Counted from the stretch's first letter, positions 1 through 8,777 are shown. The stretch is DNA of 64,000 bases from Bombiscardovia asteroides_K (GCF_048001765.1 NZ_CP181447.1:1178001-1242000); one strand, 5' to 3'. Notes: generated from the letters alone by a model not told the origin. Translations and numbers: made by a program.

Positions 1-606
1 ATAGTGGGCCACTGCATAGGCAGCCGCATCCTTGACCGCAGCAGATGAATGCAGCTCCATCGAACCGTTTTGGCCTAGACCCGTAAGCCAAGCAGTACGA
101 AGAGCATCAAAATAACTATCCACCTGCAATTGTGCCAGACTGCCGCGGCTGGAATTATAGGAGGCGGCCGTTTCAACTTTAGGAAAATCAGACGTCTTAC
201 CGCCACTGTGAGCTTGGGCAGCAGTGTCTTCAAGCGCCTCAAGGAACCGTTGACCATATCCCTTAGGAATGATGACAGTTAAATCACTTTTGCCGGATAC
301 GTTGGCATCCTGCAGAGCTTGAGGTTTATCTTCTACTGTCTCCAGATGGGCCGACTTGCCCAAATACTTCTTCAGACCCTGGCCCAGCTCGCAACCAACC
401 TGGTTACCGCAATCCCTGTTGATGACGACCACCTTCGCACGTGCGGGTTCAAAGCGACCAACCGAGCTTGAGGCATTGGCACGCACCGCGGCCTGCATAT
501 TCGCGGAACCGACGACAATCATGATCAGGCTCATGCCCACCAGGTACAGGAGGAGGTAGAACTTATGCGCCCAGATGACGCGCAGTGCTGTTTTACAAGT
601 ATTCAT
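1..606 (-). CDS. ABC-2 type exporter membrane protein, partial (C-terminus beyond the window)
   Basis: The frame is open from an ATG at 606 to the window edge, giving about 202 residues. It begins MNTCKTALRVIWAHKF, has one N-terminal hydrophobic segment (about residues 17-36) and then a soluble stretch rich in small and polar residues. That matches the N-terminal half of ABC-2 permeases with a large extracytoplasmic domain after the first helix. Its start overlaps the end of the upstream permease gene by 14 bases, so the two are probably translationally coupled subunits of one heteromeric exporter, with the ATPase encoded further upstream in the same minus-strand operon. The substrate cannot be read from the sequence. 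The family call rests on topology and context, not on a distinctive motif. Confidence 0.65.
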   Translation of the reverse strand, partial: MNTCKTALRVIWAHKFYLLLYLVGMSLIMIVVGSANMQAAVRANASSSVGRFEPARAKVVVINRDCGNQVGCELGQGLKKYLGKSAHLETVEDKPQALQDANVSGKSDLTVIIPKGYGQRFLEALEDTAAQAHSGGKTSDFPKVETAASYNSSRGSLAQLQVDSYFDALRTAWLTGLGQNGSMELHSSAAVKDAAAYAVAHY

Positions 607-1765
607 ACCGTTGTTTCCTTAGGAGCAGACCACAGGTGGTCAGGAAGAGGGCGGCCATAATGGCCAGGATGCCGCAGGTGCGGGCGAAGGGTGCCAGGCT
701 GTCGTAGTAGACAATGTCGTAGAAGAGGTTGGAGACCTGCTTGACTGGGTTGAGCAGGTGAAGGATAGGAGCATGCTCCTGGATGGCGTTGTTGAGGTCC
801 ATGGTCATGCTGCCATAGAGGCCGATAAAGGCACTCAGGGTGCAGTCGATGCCTATGACCAGGCCAACCTTCGTTTCGGTGGGGAGTTTGGGAATCGCGC
901 CCATCATAGAGCCGAAAGCGGTGGCCATAAAGGTGCCCACGGCGATGGCTATGAGGGCTATCGGGTCACGACCACCGGTTTGCACGCCGCAAACTGTGCG
1001 GACGAAGATGTAGGCGACCAGGAGGCTGACTGCGGAGACGAGCCAGGAGGCCAGGAAGGCGCCCGCTGCCTGCCTCCACTTCGGGCTGGGCGAGCTGGCC
1101 CGTCGGGCTCCTAGGGCTGAAAGGTTGGGCTGAGTCTTGGCTATCATCTCGGCGGCGGTGCTGGCACCGATAAGGCAGGCCATAGCGAGCACAGCGAAGA
1201 AGTAGGGTGCAGTCATTGAAGGGTGGATGTGCGTCAGGCGGATCTGCTTTGTGTACAGAATTTGGTTGCTTGGTGGGGCAATGGCTGCCCTTGCGGAGTT
1301 GGCCTGGTTGAAGCTGCCCAGAGAGGCGGACAGAATGGAGACCGCTATGCCTTCGGAGGCGGTTGCATCGGATTGGATGCTGGCGGCTTCTCGGTCGGAC
1401 AGGACCATGTTGACCAGTCCGTCAGAATTCGCGTACAGGTAGCCAATATCCTTCCGGCTATCTAGACGCGTATCTGCTTCGGCCTTGGTAGCCACCGTCG
1501 TCGGGATGAGCAGCTGAGTGTCATCGGACCCGGCCTTGGGTTTCTTCGATAGTGATGAAACCAACTCGTCAGCGCCTGGGCTGGCTTTCCAGTTGGCATC
1601 CGAAACTACAGCGAAATGTTGCGCCTCTGCAGTGTAACTGTCTTGCAGGTTGCCCATGATTCCCAGCATCAGAGCGGCCAGAATGACTGGAAAGGCCAGG
1701 ACCCAGAAGAGGGAGGAGGTGTTGCGTATCGAGGTCTTGACGTTGATCAGGAATGAGTTCCACAT
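593..1765 (-). CDS. ABC-2 type exporter permease subunit
   Basis: A 390-residue membrane protein: one N-terminal helix (about 20-38), an extracytoplasmic domain of about 140 residues, then a cluster of about five helices. This is the ABC2_membrane_3 layout. The start MWNSFLINVKTSIRNTS has a good ribosome binding site (AAGGAG, 9 bases upstream). It lies about 40 bases downstream of the ATPase gene on the same strand and overlaps the next permease gene by 14 bases, so ATPase, permease and permease form one operon. Together they probably export a lipid, peptide or drug. The divergent two-component system suggests a role in the envelope-stress or antimicrobial response. The substrate is unknown. 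Confidence 0.75.
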   Translation of the reverse strand: MWNSFLINVKTSIRNTSSLFWVLAFPVILAALMLGIMGNLQDSYTAEAQHFAVVSDANWKASPGADELVSSLSKKPKAGSDDTQLLIPTTVATKAEADTRLDSRKDIGYLYANSDGLVNMVLSDREAASIQSDATASEGIAVSILSASLGSFNQANSARAAIAPPSNQILYTKQIRLTHIHPSMTAPYFFAVLAMACLIGASTAAEMIAKTQPNLSALGARRASSPSPKWRQAAGAFLASWLVSAVSLLVAYIFVRTVCGVQTGGRDPIALIAIAVGTFMATAFGSMMGAIPKLPTETKVGLVIGIDCTLSAFIGLYGSMTMDLNNAIQEHAPILHLLNPVKQVSNLFYDIVYYDSLAPFARTCGILAIMAALFLTTCGLLLRKQRYEYL

Positions 1766-1806
1766 AGATAGGTGCTCCTTACGGCAATTGAGCCTTGGGA
1801 CCGCGC

Positions 1807-2763
1807 TCAGTCGCGCAGTTCCTTGCCGGTCAGTTCCAGGAACACGTCGTTCAGGGATGGCGGGCGGCTGGTCAGGTGGCCGTAGCTGGTCTTGGTGGAT
1901 TCCAGGACCGTCAGCACGTCCTGGAGGTTGTGCTCGCCCTGGCGACAGTGGATGACCAGTTCCTTGCCGTCATAGTCGACGGATTGGGTCAGGGGCAGGG
2001 CACGAATCCGGGCCAGGGTGGAGTCCTGCAGATCCAAGGTCTCGACGGTGACCTGCTCGCCGGCCTGCACCATGCCTTTGAGCTCCTCGGCAGTGCCTAG
2101 GGCGATCTGACGACCATGGTCCATGATCATGATGCGCGTACAGATCTCCTCCACCTCTTCCATGTAATGGCTGGTGTAAACCACCGTGGCCCCTTGGGCA
2201 TTCAGCCGTTCGATGCCTTCCAGGATGGCGTTGCGGCTCTGGGGGTCAACGGCAACGGTGGGCTCGTCGAAGAAGATGAGGTCGGGCTGATGGGCGATGC
2301 CACAGGCGATGTTGAGCCTGCGCAGCAGACCGCCCGACAATTTGCCGGGACGGAACTTGCGGAAGTCGCCCAGTCCCACGAAGTCAATGGCCTGCTCAAC
2401 CAGATCCCTGCGGTCGGCCTTCTTGGGCACATAGAGGGAGCAGAAATAGTCGATGTTCTCCTGCACGCTCAGTTCGTTGAAGACGGCCACATTCTGTGGA
2501 ACCACGCCTATATGACTTTTAAGGTCGTAGGAGGTCGGGGTCATCTCCTGCCCGAATATCCGAACCGTCCCCGATTCAAAGCTGAGCAGGGCCAGTATGC
2601 AGTTGATGGCGGTTGACTTGCCTGAACCATTGGGGCCAAGCAGTCCAAATACCTCACCTCGGCTGACTTCCATGTCGAAGTGGTCCAAGGCCACCATCTC
2701 GCCATAGCGCTTCACCAACGCGCTGACCTGCAAGGCTGGCTCTTGCTCACGTGAACTGTTCAT
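1807..2763 (-). CDS. ABC transporter ATP-binding protein of an ABC-2 exporter
   Basis: A 318-residue ATPase that would energise the two permeases encoded downstream. It has Walker A GPNGSGKST (near residue 45), a signature loop LSGGLLRRLN, Walker B LIFFDEPTVAVDP and the switch histidine in YTSHYMEEVEE. The C-terminal extension of about 90 residues is typical of CcmA/DrrA-type drug and lipid exporters. It is the first gene of the minus-strand operon, and its upstream region carries two ATGAC-N4-GTCAT palindromes shared with the divergent sensor kinase gene. Transcription is therefore likely controlled by the neighbouring response regulator. The transported substrate cannot be inferred. Confidence 0.88.
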   Translation of the reverse strand: MNSSREQEPALQVSALVKRYGEMVALDHFDMEVSRGEVFGLLGPNGSGKSTAINCILALLSFESGTVRIFGQEMTPTSYDLKSHIGVVPQNVAVFNELSVQENIDYFCSLYVPKKADRRDLVEQAIDFVGLGDFRKFRPGKLSGGLLRRLNIACGIAHQPDLIFFDEPTVAVDPQSRNAILEGIERLNAQGATVVYTSHYMEEVEEICTRIMIMDHGRQIALGTAEELKGMVQAGEQVTVETLDLQDSTLARIRALPLTQSVDYDGKELVIHCRQGEHNLQDVLTVLESTKTSYGHLTSRPPSLNDVFLELTGKELRD

Positions 2764-2798
2764 GATTCCATCATCCCAGCTACGGCTGGCCCAACACC

Positions 2799-2812
2799 AT
2801 GACAGCCGTCAT
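2799..2812. promoter_or_regulatory. Candidate response-regulator operator 1, ATGAC-N4-GTCAT
   Basis: A perfect 5-bp inverted repeat, ATGAC-AGCC-GTCAT, in the 177-bp divergent intergenic region. The same format recurs at 2840-2853, with the two centres 41 bp apart (about four helical turns). Paired dyads of this kind are typical of NarL/LuxR-type regulators that bind as dimers. The regulator encoded at 4200 is the obvious candidate. The repeat is seen directly; the assignment is inferred. Confidence 0.55.
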
Positions 2813-2839
2813 CAAAGTTATGGAAGCTCAAACTAATCT

Positions 2840-2853
2840 ATGACATTTGTCAT
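2840..2853. promoter_or_regulatory. Candidate response-regulator operator 2, ATGAC-N4-GTCAT
   Basis: The second copy of the dyad, ATGAC-ATTT-GTCAT. Its symmetry extends one more base pair to ATGACA-TT-TGTCAT. It lies 87 bp before the sensor kinase start and 77 bp before the ATPase start, so it could serve either divergent promoter. Confidence 0.6.
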
Positions 2854-2940
2854 GGGTGGTCGCCTGCGCTAAGGCTCAGGAACGGGTAGCCCGCCAATTA
2901 CTATTTGAGACAATAGAGCAAACAGGGCGAGGAGACATTC

Positions 2941-4203
2941 ATGGGCAGGATAGCTGGCTGGCTGCTCCTGCTTGGTCTGGGGACCTTATGCGGATCATGG
3001 TACGGTTCAGGGGTATCAGGAACCCTGATCGCCGGCCTCTTGGCCTCAGTAGCCGCGGGAGCCCTGTGTGAATGGCTGCTGCCTGCGCCAGGTTCCATGT
3101 GGGGCGGCGCTCTGGTATCGCTTTTGGCAACGTTCATACCAGACTGGCTCTTCTTCCTGCCAGCCTTGGCCTTTGAGGCGGGCGTCGGATTCGGAACCAT
3201 GGTTCCGGTCACCAGGTCATTCGGCATGAAAGATCCCCAAGCCAAGAATTCCGGACTGGCCTGGCCCAGGCTGCTCTTGGCCTTGATGCCGGCATTCTTT
3301 TGGTTGATACCTGCCATGGCCGACCTCATACTCTTCAGAGGCCTCCCCCAACGCTATGCCCTGCTGGCTTTATTGACCTCGGCACTGGCGCAAGGCGGCG
3401 GACTGTCGTGCGCGCACTTAGCCGTGGCTAAAGGTCGCGTATGGCAGATTGAAGACACCGAGCGCTATAGGATTCGCCAGCTGCATGGCCGCATCAGCGA
3501 TCTGGACGAGGAGAGAGCCCAGGCGACCCGGATGGCGCATTTATCGGAGCGGACCCGGATCGCCCGAGATATTCATGACAATGTGGGCCACCTGCTCACC
3601 CGAGCCATCATGCAGACACAGGCTGGCCGGGTGGTTGCTCAGAGCAAGGGCGATCATGGTACCGAGCAGGTCTTTGACAGTGTCGGCAAGACCTTGGACC
3701 AGGCCATGACTACGATTCGTCGTTCGGTGCATGACTTGGAGGATGAGGGCACTGACTTCGCATCCCAGATGGAGGATGCCAGCTCCGAGGCTTCTATGGG
3801 ACGGCTAAAGATTGATTTGAACAACGGTATTAAGACAGCCCCTGCACCAGTGTGTCGTTGCCTGGCCACCATTGTTCGCGAGGCCCTTACCAATACGGTC
3901 CGGCATTCTTCAGCCAGGTCGGCACAGGTCATTCTGCGCGACCTCCCGGCCTTCTGGCAGATGGTGGTGCAGGATGACGGCGGGATTCAGCAATCGCAGC
4001 CTGACAGCTCGCACCTAAAAAAGCCAGAGCTCCAGCGTGGCATGGGGCTGGCCGATATGGAAGCCAGGGCCAGAGCCTTGGGAGGCACGGCCAACAGCGG
4101 ACCCAACCGACAAGGATGGAAGGTTTTCGTATCCTTGCCCAAGGAACCCTGGACCAACCAAAGCACAACTGAGCACGTAGAGAATAAGAGGGTAATGGCA
4201 TGA
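2941..4203 (+). CDS. Sensor histidine kinase, NarL-system type (HisKA_3)
   Basis: A 420-residue membrane kinase. The N-terminal half (about 1-160) has around six hydrophobic segments and no large external domain, so it may sense signals within or at the membrane. A coiled linker follows, then the HisKA_3 motif RTRIARDIHDNVGHLL with phospho-acceptor His212, and an HATPase_c domain (REALTNTVRHS for the N box, GMGLADMEARARALGG for the G region). This layout fits DesK/LiaS-like kinases of two-component systems that control lipid or envelope stress. The start has AGGAG upstream. The stop overlaps the regulator start (ATGA), so the pair is translationally coupled. It probably switches the divergent ABC exporter. 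Confidence 0.88.
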   Translation: MGRIAGWLLLLGLGTLCGSWYGSGVSGTLIAGLLASVAAGALCEWLLPAPGSMWGGALVSLLATFIPDWLFFLPALAFEAGVGFGTMVPVTRSFGMKDPQAKNSGLAWPRLLLALMPAFFWLIPAMADLILFRGLPQRYALLALLTSALAQGGGLSCAHLAVAKGRVWQIEDTERYRIRQLHGRISDLDEERAQATRMAHLSERTRIARDIHDNVGHLLTRAIMQTQAGRVVAQSKGDHGTEQVFDSVGKTLDQAMTTIRRSVHDLEDEGTDFASQMEDASSEASMGRLKIDLNNGIKTAPAPVCRCLATIVREALTNTVRHSSARSAQVILRDLPAFWQMVVQDDGGIQQSQPDSSHLKKPELQRGMGLADMEARARALGGTANSGPNRQGWKVFVSLPKEPWTNQSTTEHVENKRVMA

Positions 4204-4853
4204 AAGTCGCTATCGCTGATGACGATCCGATCGTTTGCTCGTCCCTATCAACGATTTTGACGGCAACCGGTACTGCAGACGTGCTCTGGACTGCCAATGA
4301 CGGTCAGTCAACCCTGGATTGTTACCAGGCCGCCGGTGGGAGGCCTGACGTGCTGCTGCTTGACGTGCAGATGCCTGGCATGGACGGTCTGGAGGCGGCG
4401 GAGCACATCATCGCCATGGATTCGGCTGCCCGTGTGCTCTTTCTGACCACCTTTGCAGACAAGGAGTATATTTCCCGTGCTCTGGCCTTGGGTGCCAAGG
4501 GCTATGTGATCAAGCAGGACGTGGCTTCGGTGGTGCCGGCCCTCCAAGCCGTCATGGCGGGACAGACGGTTCTTGGCGCTGAAGCAGTGGCTAATCTCTC
4601 ACTTGGCAGGCAGGAGGAGCAGACACGAAAAGACCCAGCAGAACCTGCTACTCGGCGCTTCCAAACACTGACCGACCGTGAGCATGAAATCGTCGCTCTG
4701 GTGGCCGACGGCCTCGACAACCAGGCCATTGCCAAGCGGCTCTATCTCAGTGAGGGCACCGTCCGCAATCACATCTCATCCATCCTGGCCAAGACCAACC
4801 TGGCCAACCGGACCCAGCTCGCCGTGGAATGGCTGTCCTCGCAAGAGTCGTGA
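4200..4853 (+). CDS. Response regulator, NarL/LuxR family
   Basis: A 217-residue regulator. The receiver domain (about 1-120) has the acidic pair in ADDDP and phosphorylation site Asp55 in LLLDVQMPGMDG. The C-terminal LuxR helix-turn-helix contains LTDREHEIVALVADGLDNQAIA and LYLSEGTVRNHIS. It overlaps the upstream kinase gene by four bases. By analogy with DesR/LiaR-type systems it should be phosphorylated by that kinase and bind as a dimer, most plausibly to the two ATGAC-N4-GTCAT dyads ahead of the kinase and exporter operons. That link is inferred. The gene ends 27 bases before the convergent helicase gene. Confidence 0.9.
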   Translation: MKVAIADDDPIVCSSLSTILTATGTADVLWTANDGQSTLDCYQAAGGRPDVLLLDVQMPGMDGLEAAEHIIAMDSAARVLFLTTFADKEYISRALALGAKGYVIKQDVASVVPALQAVMAGQTVLGAEAVANLSLGRQEEQTRKDPAEPATRRFQTLTDREHEIVALVADGLDNQAIAKRLYLSEGTVRNHISSILAKTNLANRTQLAVEWLSSQES

Positions 4854-4880
4854 GCATACAGCTTCTGAGGTCTCAAGTGT

Positions 4881-7415
4881 TCAGAGCTTTTCGATCGGAG
4901 CCAAGCGCAACATCAGCCTCTTGGTCCCCTCGGAGCCGAAGTCCACTGTCAGAACCGAGTTGTGCCCCTTATCCTGAATGTCGACAACCTTGCCCAGGCC
5001 ATACTGGTCGTGGGCCACCCTGTCGCCCAAGGAGAAATCCTGAATGGACAGGCCATTCGACTTGGGCTGGGCCGAGGCCCTGCCAGCGTGTGCGGATGAC
5101 GGTGAGCCTGCTGTGCTCCTTCTAGTTGTAACTCTTCCGCTTCTGGAAGAGGAGTTACGAGAGCCGTACCCGGAAGAACCGAATGACCGCTGCGAGGAGG
5201 CCCGCGAGCGCCCGTACCCATTGCGGGAAGAGCCAAAGCCGGAACCGGAGCCAAAACCGCCGAATGAACGATGACCGAATGCGCGGCCATCGCTTTCATT
5301 CTCGAAGCCGCCGAATTCGTCCTCGTCGTCACCCAGGTCCCAGCCTGCGCGCATCCGCTCGTTGCCGGCCTGCCGACGCTTCCAGTCAATCAGATTGTCA
5401 GGGATGTCATCCAGGAATTGGCTGGGCAGCATCTCATTGACCTGCCCCCATTGAGAGCGGACGGCCGCCCTGGTCAGGTAGAGACGCCTCTTGGCACGGG
5501 TTACGCCCACATAGGCCAGTCGACGCTCCTCCTGCATCTCATCGGCATCCTCAAGGCAGCGGGAGTGCGGGAAGGTTCCTTGCTCCATGCCGGTCAGGAA
5601 GACCACTGGATACTCCAGGCCCTTGGCCGTGTGCAGGGTCATCAGCGTCACCTTGCCCGAGTCGTCGCCCAGACCCGGCAGCTGGTCCGAGTCGGCCACC
5701 AGTGCCGTGGTCTCCAGGAAACCAGCCAGCGTAGCGTCAGGGGTCTTCTGCTCGAACTCGGCGGCCACGGACTGCAGCTGGCCAAGGTTCTCCAACCGGG
5801 AGGCATCCTGCGGGTCGACCGACTTGCGAAGCTCGTCCAGCATTCCGGACTCCTCCAGCACTTTCTCAACAATCTGGGACGGCTTGGTATCGTGCTCTGC
5901 GGCGAAGTCGGTCAGGGAGGTGATCAGATCCCTGAAAGCCTTCATCCGCTTGATCATCAGCGTGGAAGCTCCGGGCACCTCCTCGATATGCTTCACCCCC
6001 TCCCAGAAGGAGACCTGATGCAGATCCGCATAGGAGGTCGCCGCAGCCTCGGCACGTGCGGCCAGGCCCCGCTTGGGCACGTTGAGTATCCGCCGCATAT
6101 TCACGTCATCCTGAGGGTTGGCAATGGCATGAAGGTAGGCCAGGGCGTCCTTGATCTCCTTGCGCTCGTAGAACCGGGTACCGCCAACCAGCTGATAAGG
6201 CAGACCGGCGTTGATCAGCCCCTCCTCCAGGGCGCGGGACTGGGCGTTGGCCCGGTACATGATGGCCATGTCGGAGTAGGGAATGCCCTCCTCGCTTCGC
6301 AGCCTGGCAATCTCGGTGGCAATCCAGGCGGCCTCCTGCTGGGCATTGTCGGCTGCATAGCCCACGATGGGCTCCCCCTTGCCCAAGGCGGTCCAGAGTT
6401 TCTTGGGCTTGCGCCCCTCGTTCTTGACGATGATTGCGTTGGCCGCATCCAGAATGGTCTGGGTGGAACGGTAGTTCTGCTCCAGGAGGATGGTCCGGGC
6501 TCCGGGGAAGTCCTTCTCGAAGTCCCTGATGTTGCTGATGTCGGCCCCACGGAAGGCATAGATGGACTGGTCCGAATCCCCTACCACGGTGATCCAGGCA
6601 GGATCCTGCTTGTCGACATCGGCACCGGCCAGCTCACGCATGAGCACGTACTGGGCATGGTTGGTGTCCTGGTACTCGTCCACCAGCACGTAGCGGAAGC
6701 GATGGTGGTAATACTGCGCCACCATTGGGGACTGTTGGAGCAACTGGACCGTGCGTACGATCAGATCGTCGAAGTCGACGGCGTTGGCCTGAGCCAGCCG
6801 GTGCTCGTACTCGGCGTAGACCACGGAGTAGAGCTCTTCCTCGTTGCCGAAGCGGGCGGTGATCTGCTGGCCGCGCTGCCCGGGACGATAGTCGGGGGCG
6901 TACTCCTGCAGCTGCGTGCGCCAATCCTGCAGGTTGTTCTTGTAATCGGATATGTGGCTCAGAATGTTTCTGGGGGTGTAGCGCTTCAAATCGATGTTGA
7001 GATCCTTGCCGATCAGTTTGATCAGGCGCTCGGAATCGGCCGTGTCATAGATGGTGAAGCCTGATCGCAGGCCGATCTCCTTGCCGTCCCGCCTCAGAAT
7101 ACGCACGCAGGCCGAATGGAAGGTGGACACCCACATGCGGTCGGCCACGGGCCCGATCAGCCGACGCAGACGTTCGCGCATCTCGGAAGCCGCCTTGTTG
7201 GTGAAGGTGATGGCCAGAATCTGGCTGGGCCAGGCTCCAAACTGACTGAGAATCCAGGCGATTCTGCGGGTCAGCACCCTGGTCTTGCCTGAGCCTGCGC
7301 CTGCCCCGATCAGCAGGGCCGGCCCCTGGTATTGCACTGCCTCGGCCTGACGATCGTTGAGCCCCTTGAGCAGCTCCTTGGCGCTGCGCTGGATCAAGTC
7401 CGGTTCCTCGTTCAC
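4881..7415 (-). CDS. pcrA: ATP-dependent DNA helicase PcrA/UvrD
   Basis: An 844-residue superfamily 1A 3'-5' helicase acting in nucleotide excision and mismatch repair and in clearing stalled forks. Visible motifs are Walker A GAGAGSGKTRVLTRR, motif Ia ITFTNKAASEM, motif II VDEYQDTNHAQY, motif III GDSDQSIYAFRGAD, motif IV EQNYRST, motif V LMTLHTAKGLE and motif VI YVGVTRAKRRLYL. The start is GTG at 7415 with AGAGGTGG upstream. The C-terminus has a Gly/Ser/Arg-rich low-complexity linker (about residues 675-785) and then a Tudor-like module containing FSLGDRVAHDQYGLGKV, the RNA-polymerase-binding fold of PcrA. The linker is longer and more repetitive than I would expect. Confidence 0.95.
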   Translation of the reverse strand: MNEEPDLIQRSAKELLKGLNDRQAEAVQYQGPALLIGAGAGSGKTRVLTRRIAWILSQFGAWPSQILAITFTNKAASEMRERLRRLIGPVADRMWVSTFHSACVRILRRDGKEIGLRSGFTIYDTADSERLIKLIGKDLNIDLKRYTPRNILSHISDYKNNLQDWRTQLQEYAPDYRPGQRGQQITARFGNEEELYSVVYAEYEHRLAQANAVDFDDLIVRTVQLLQQSPMVAQYYHHRFRYVLVDEYQDTNHAQYVLMRELAGADVDKQDPAWITVVGDSDQSIYAFRGADISNIRDFEKDFPGARTILLEQNYRSTQTILDAANAIIVKNEGRKPKKLWTALGKGEPIVGYAADNAQQEAAWIATEIARLRSEEGIPYSDMAIMYRANAQSRALEEGLINAGLPYQLVGGTRFYERKEIKDALAYLHAIANPQDDVNMRRILNVPKRGLAARAEAAATSYADLHQVSFWEGVKHIEEVPGASTLMIKRMKAFRDLITSLTDFAAEHDTKPSQIVEKVLEESGMLDELRKSVDPQDASRLENLGQLQSVAAEFEQKTPDATLAGFLETTALVADSDQLPGLGDDSGKVTLMTLHTAKGLEYPVVFLTGMEQGTFPHSRCLEDADEMQEERRLAYVGVTRAKRRLYLTRAAVRSQWGQVNEMLPSQFLDDIPDNLIDWKRRQAGNERMRAGWDLGDDEDEFGGFENESDGRAFGHRSFGGFGSGSGFGSSRNGYGRSRASSQRSFGSSGYGSRNSSSRSGRVTTRRSTAGSPSSAHAGRASAQPKSNGLSIQDFSLGDRVAHDQYGLGKVVDIQDKGHNSVLTVDFGSEGTKRLMLRLAPIEKL

Positions 7416-7545
7416 AAGCCACCTCTTGCCATCTGGTCTCGGTCACCGTCACAGGCCGGATGGCGCACACCCGGCAAACAACTATTTCTACCACAAAGCG
7501 GTGTCATCGACCCTGGCTCACGGGTTAGCCAGCAGACATAAAAGA

Positions 7546-7579
7546 CCCCGTCCGCTTTAGAAAGGTAAAGCGAACGGGG
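7546..7579 (-). terminator. Rho-independent terminator of the LEA-like gene
   Basis: Arms of 13 bases (7546-7558 and 7567-7579) pair with one G-T wobble around an 8-base loop. On the minus strand they are followed by TCTTTTATG. It lies just after the stop of the LEA-like gene. Confidence 0.8.
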
Positions 7580-7606
7580 CAAGTCGGGGAAGTCGAGATG
7601 ACCCAG

Positions 7607-7900
7607 TCAGTTGCGCATTTGGTCCTTGGCGTTGTTGACAGCCTCGGTGGCGCCCTGCTCAGCCTTGGCCTTGCCGACCTTGACATCGGCCTTGGCCTGG
7701 TCCATCTTGTCAGAGGCGGCGTCCTTGGCGTCGCCCATCTTGTCCTGGGCAGCGTCCTTAGCGTCGCCCAGCTTATCGGCAACGGCGTCCTTGGCATCGG
7801 ATGCCTTGTCCATAACGGTGTCTTTTACATCGCCAGCGACGTCGGAAATCTTCTCGCCGGCAGACTTCATGGCATCCTTTGCATCATCAAGAATCCCCAT
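7607..7900 (-). CDS. LEA-like/CsbD-like 11-mer-repeat stress protein
   Basis: A 97-residue, highly charged, Ala/Asp/Lys-rich protein without Cys, Trp or Pro. Residues 31-74 are four consecutive 11-residue units (DKASDAKDAVA, DKLGDAKDAAQ, DKMGDAKDAAS, DKMDQAKADVK). This is the periodicity of group 3 LEA proteins, which are disordered in water and form amphipathic helices on drying or at membranes. The start MGILDDAKDA at 7900 has a strong AAGGAGG site, and a good terminator follows, so it is a single-gene, well-expressed unit. An in-frame start further upstream would add 56 residues with no binding site and is unlikely. A role in desiccation or osmotic protection is inferred from the repeat alone. 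Confidence 0.75.
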   Translation of the reverse strand: MGILDDAKDAMKSAGEKISDVAGDVKDTVMDKASDAKDAVADKLGDAKDAAQDKMGDAKDAASDKMDQAKADVKVGKAKAEQGATEAVNNAKDQMRN

Positions 7901-8147
7901 ATGGTCCTCCTTAGGTCCTTTAACGCACCGCGACGATGCGTGACCATTGCGGTCAATTTTCACTGTAACAGTCAGGGCCTTGAATCCGCGGATTGACGGG
8001 CTGACACGCCAGGAAGACACTCCAATCCGCCGGAGGTGAAACCCAGCGGATCCGGGCAGCCGGACCACAGTCCCAGAACCGGGTTATCTTGGTGTCTATC
8101 CGTCGGGACCAGAGGGGTCCCGCTTTCATGACGACAAGGACGATGAC

Positions 8148-8738
8148 ATGCAGGAACTTGAGGAGCGAATCCGCCGCCAGGGCACGGTCAAGCCTGGCAA
8201 TGTACTCAAGGTGGACGCCTTCCTCAACCATCAGTGCGACGTGCGACTCTTTGACCACATGGGGGCCGAATGGGCCCGCCTGTTTGCCGGTCACCGGATC
8301 GACAAGATTCTGACCATCGAGGCATCCGGCATCGGCATCGCCTGCCTGGCCGCCCGCCACTTCGGGGACGTGCCGGTGGTCTTCGCCAAGAAGACCCAGT
8401 CCATTAACCTTGACGGCGACCAGTACACGGCCCGCATTTATTCCTTCACCAAGCAGCGTGAGTACCCCGTCATCGTGGCAAAGCGCTTCCTCAAAGAGGG
8501 TGAGCATGTGCTGATCCTTGACGACTTCCTGGCCAAGGGCAACGCCCTGCATGGTCTGATCGACATCTGCCATGATGCCAAGGTCGTCATTGAGGGCATC
8601 GGCATCGCCGTGGAAAAGGGATTCCAGGAGGGCGGCCGCACCCTGCGCAAAGAGGGCTACAATCTCAAGTCCCTGGCCATCGTGGAAAGCATGGACCCGG
8701 ACCAGGGCACCATCACCTTTGCTCACAATCCTGCCTGA
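8148..8738 (+). CDS. xpt: Xanthine phosphoribosyltransferase
   Basis: A 196-residue purine salvage enzyme converting xanthine and PRPP to XMP in the cytoplasm. The PRPP-binding loop is seen as VLILDDFLAKGNA, and the N-terminal region MQELEERIRRQGTVKPGNVLKVDAFLNHQ is characteristic of Xpt. The length matches the family (about 190). AAGGA lies upstream of the start. The gene stands alone, diverging from the LEA-like gene. I see no convincing purine riboswitch in the 247-base upstream region. Its product XMP is the substrate of GuaA, encoded 9 kb away. Confidence 0.92.
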   Translation: MQELEERIRRQGTVKPGNVLKVDAFLNHQCDVRLFDHMGAEWARLFAGHRIDKILTIEASGIGIACLAARHFGDVPVVFAKKTQSINLDGDQYTARIYSFTKQREYPVIVAKRFLKEGEHVLILDDFLAKGNALHGLIDICHDAKVVIEGIGIAVEKGFQEGGRTLRKEGYNLKSLAIVESMDPDQGTITFAHNPA

Positions 8739-8777
8739 GCAGGTCGGCGCCTGGTCCGGGTCGTGGAAATAATCGGG

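Noticed and set aside
5271..7064. A 597-residue plus-strand open frame across the helicase gene
   Set aside because: It is antisense to pcrA, whose motifs are complete. The frame is open only because of the high GC content and codon bias.
7901..8147. Possible purine riboswitch before xpt
   Set aside because: No conserved three-way junction pattern or pyrimidine-rich loop motifs could be traced, and riboswitch control of xpt is not established in this group.
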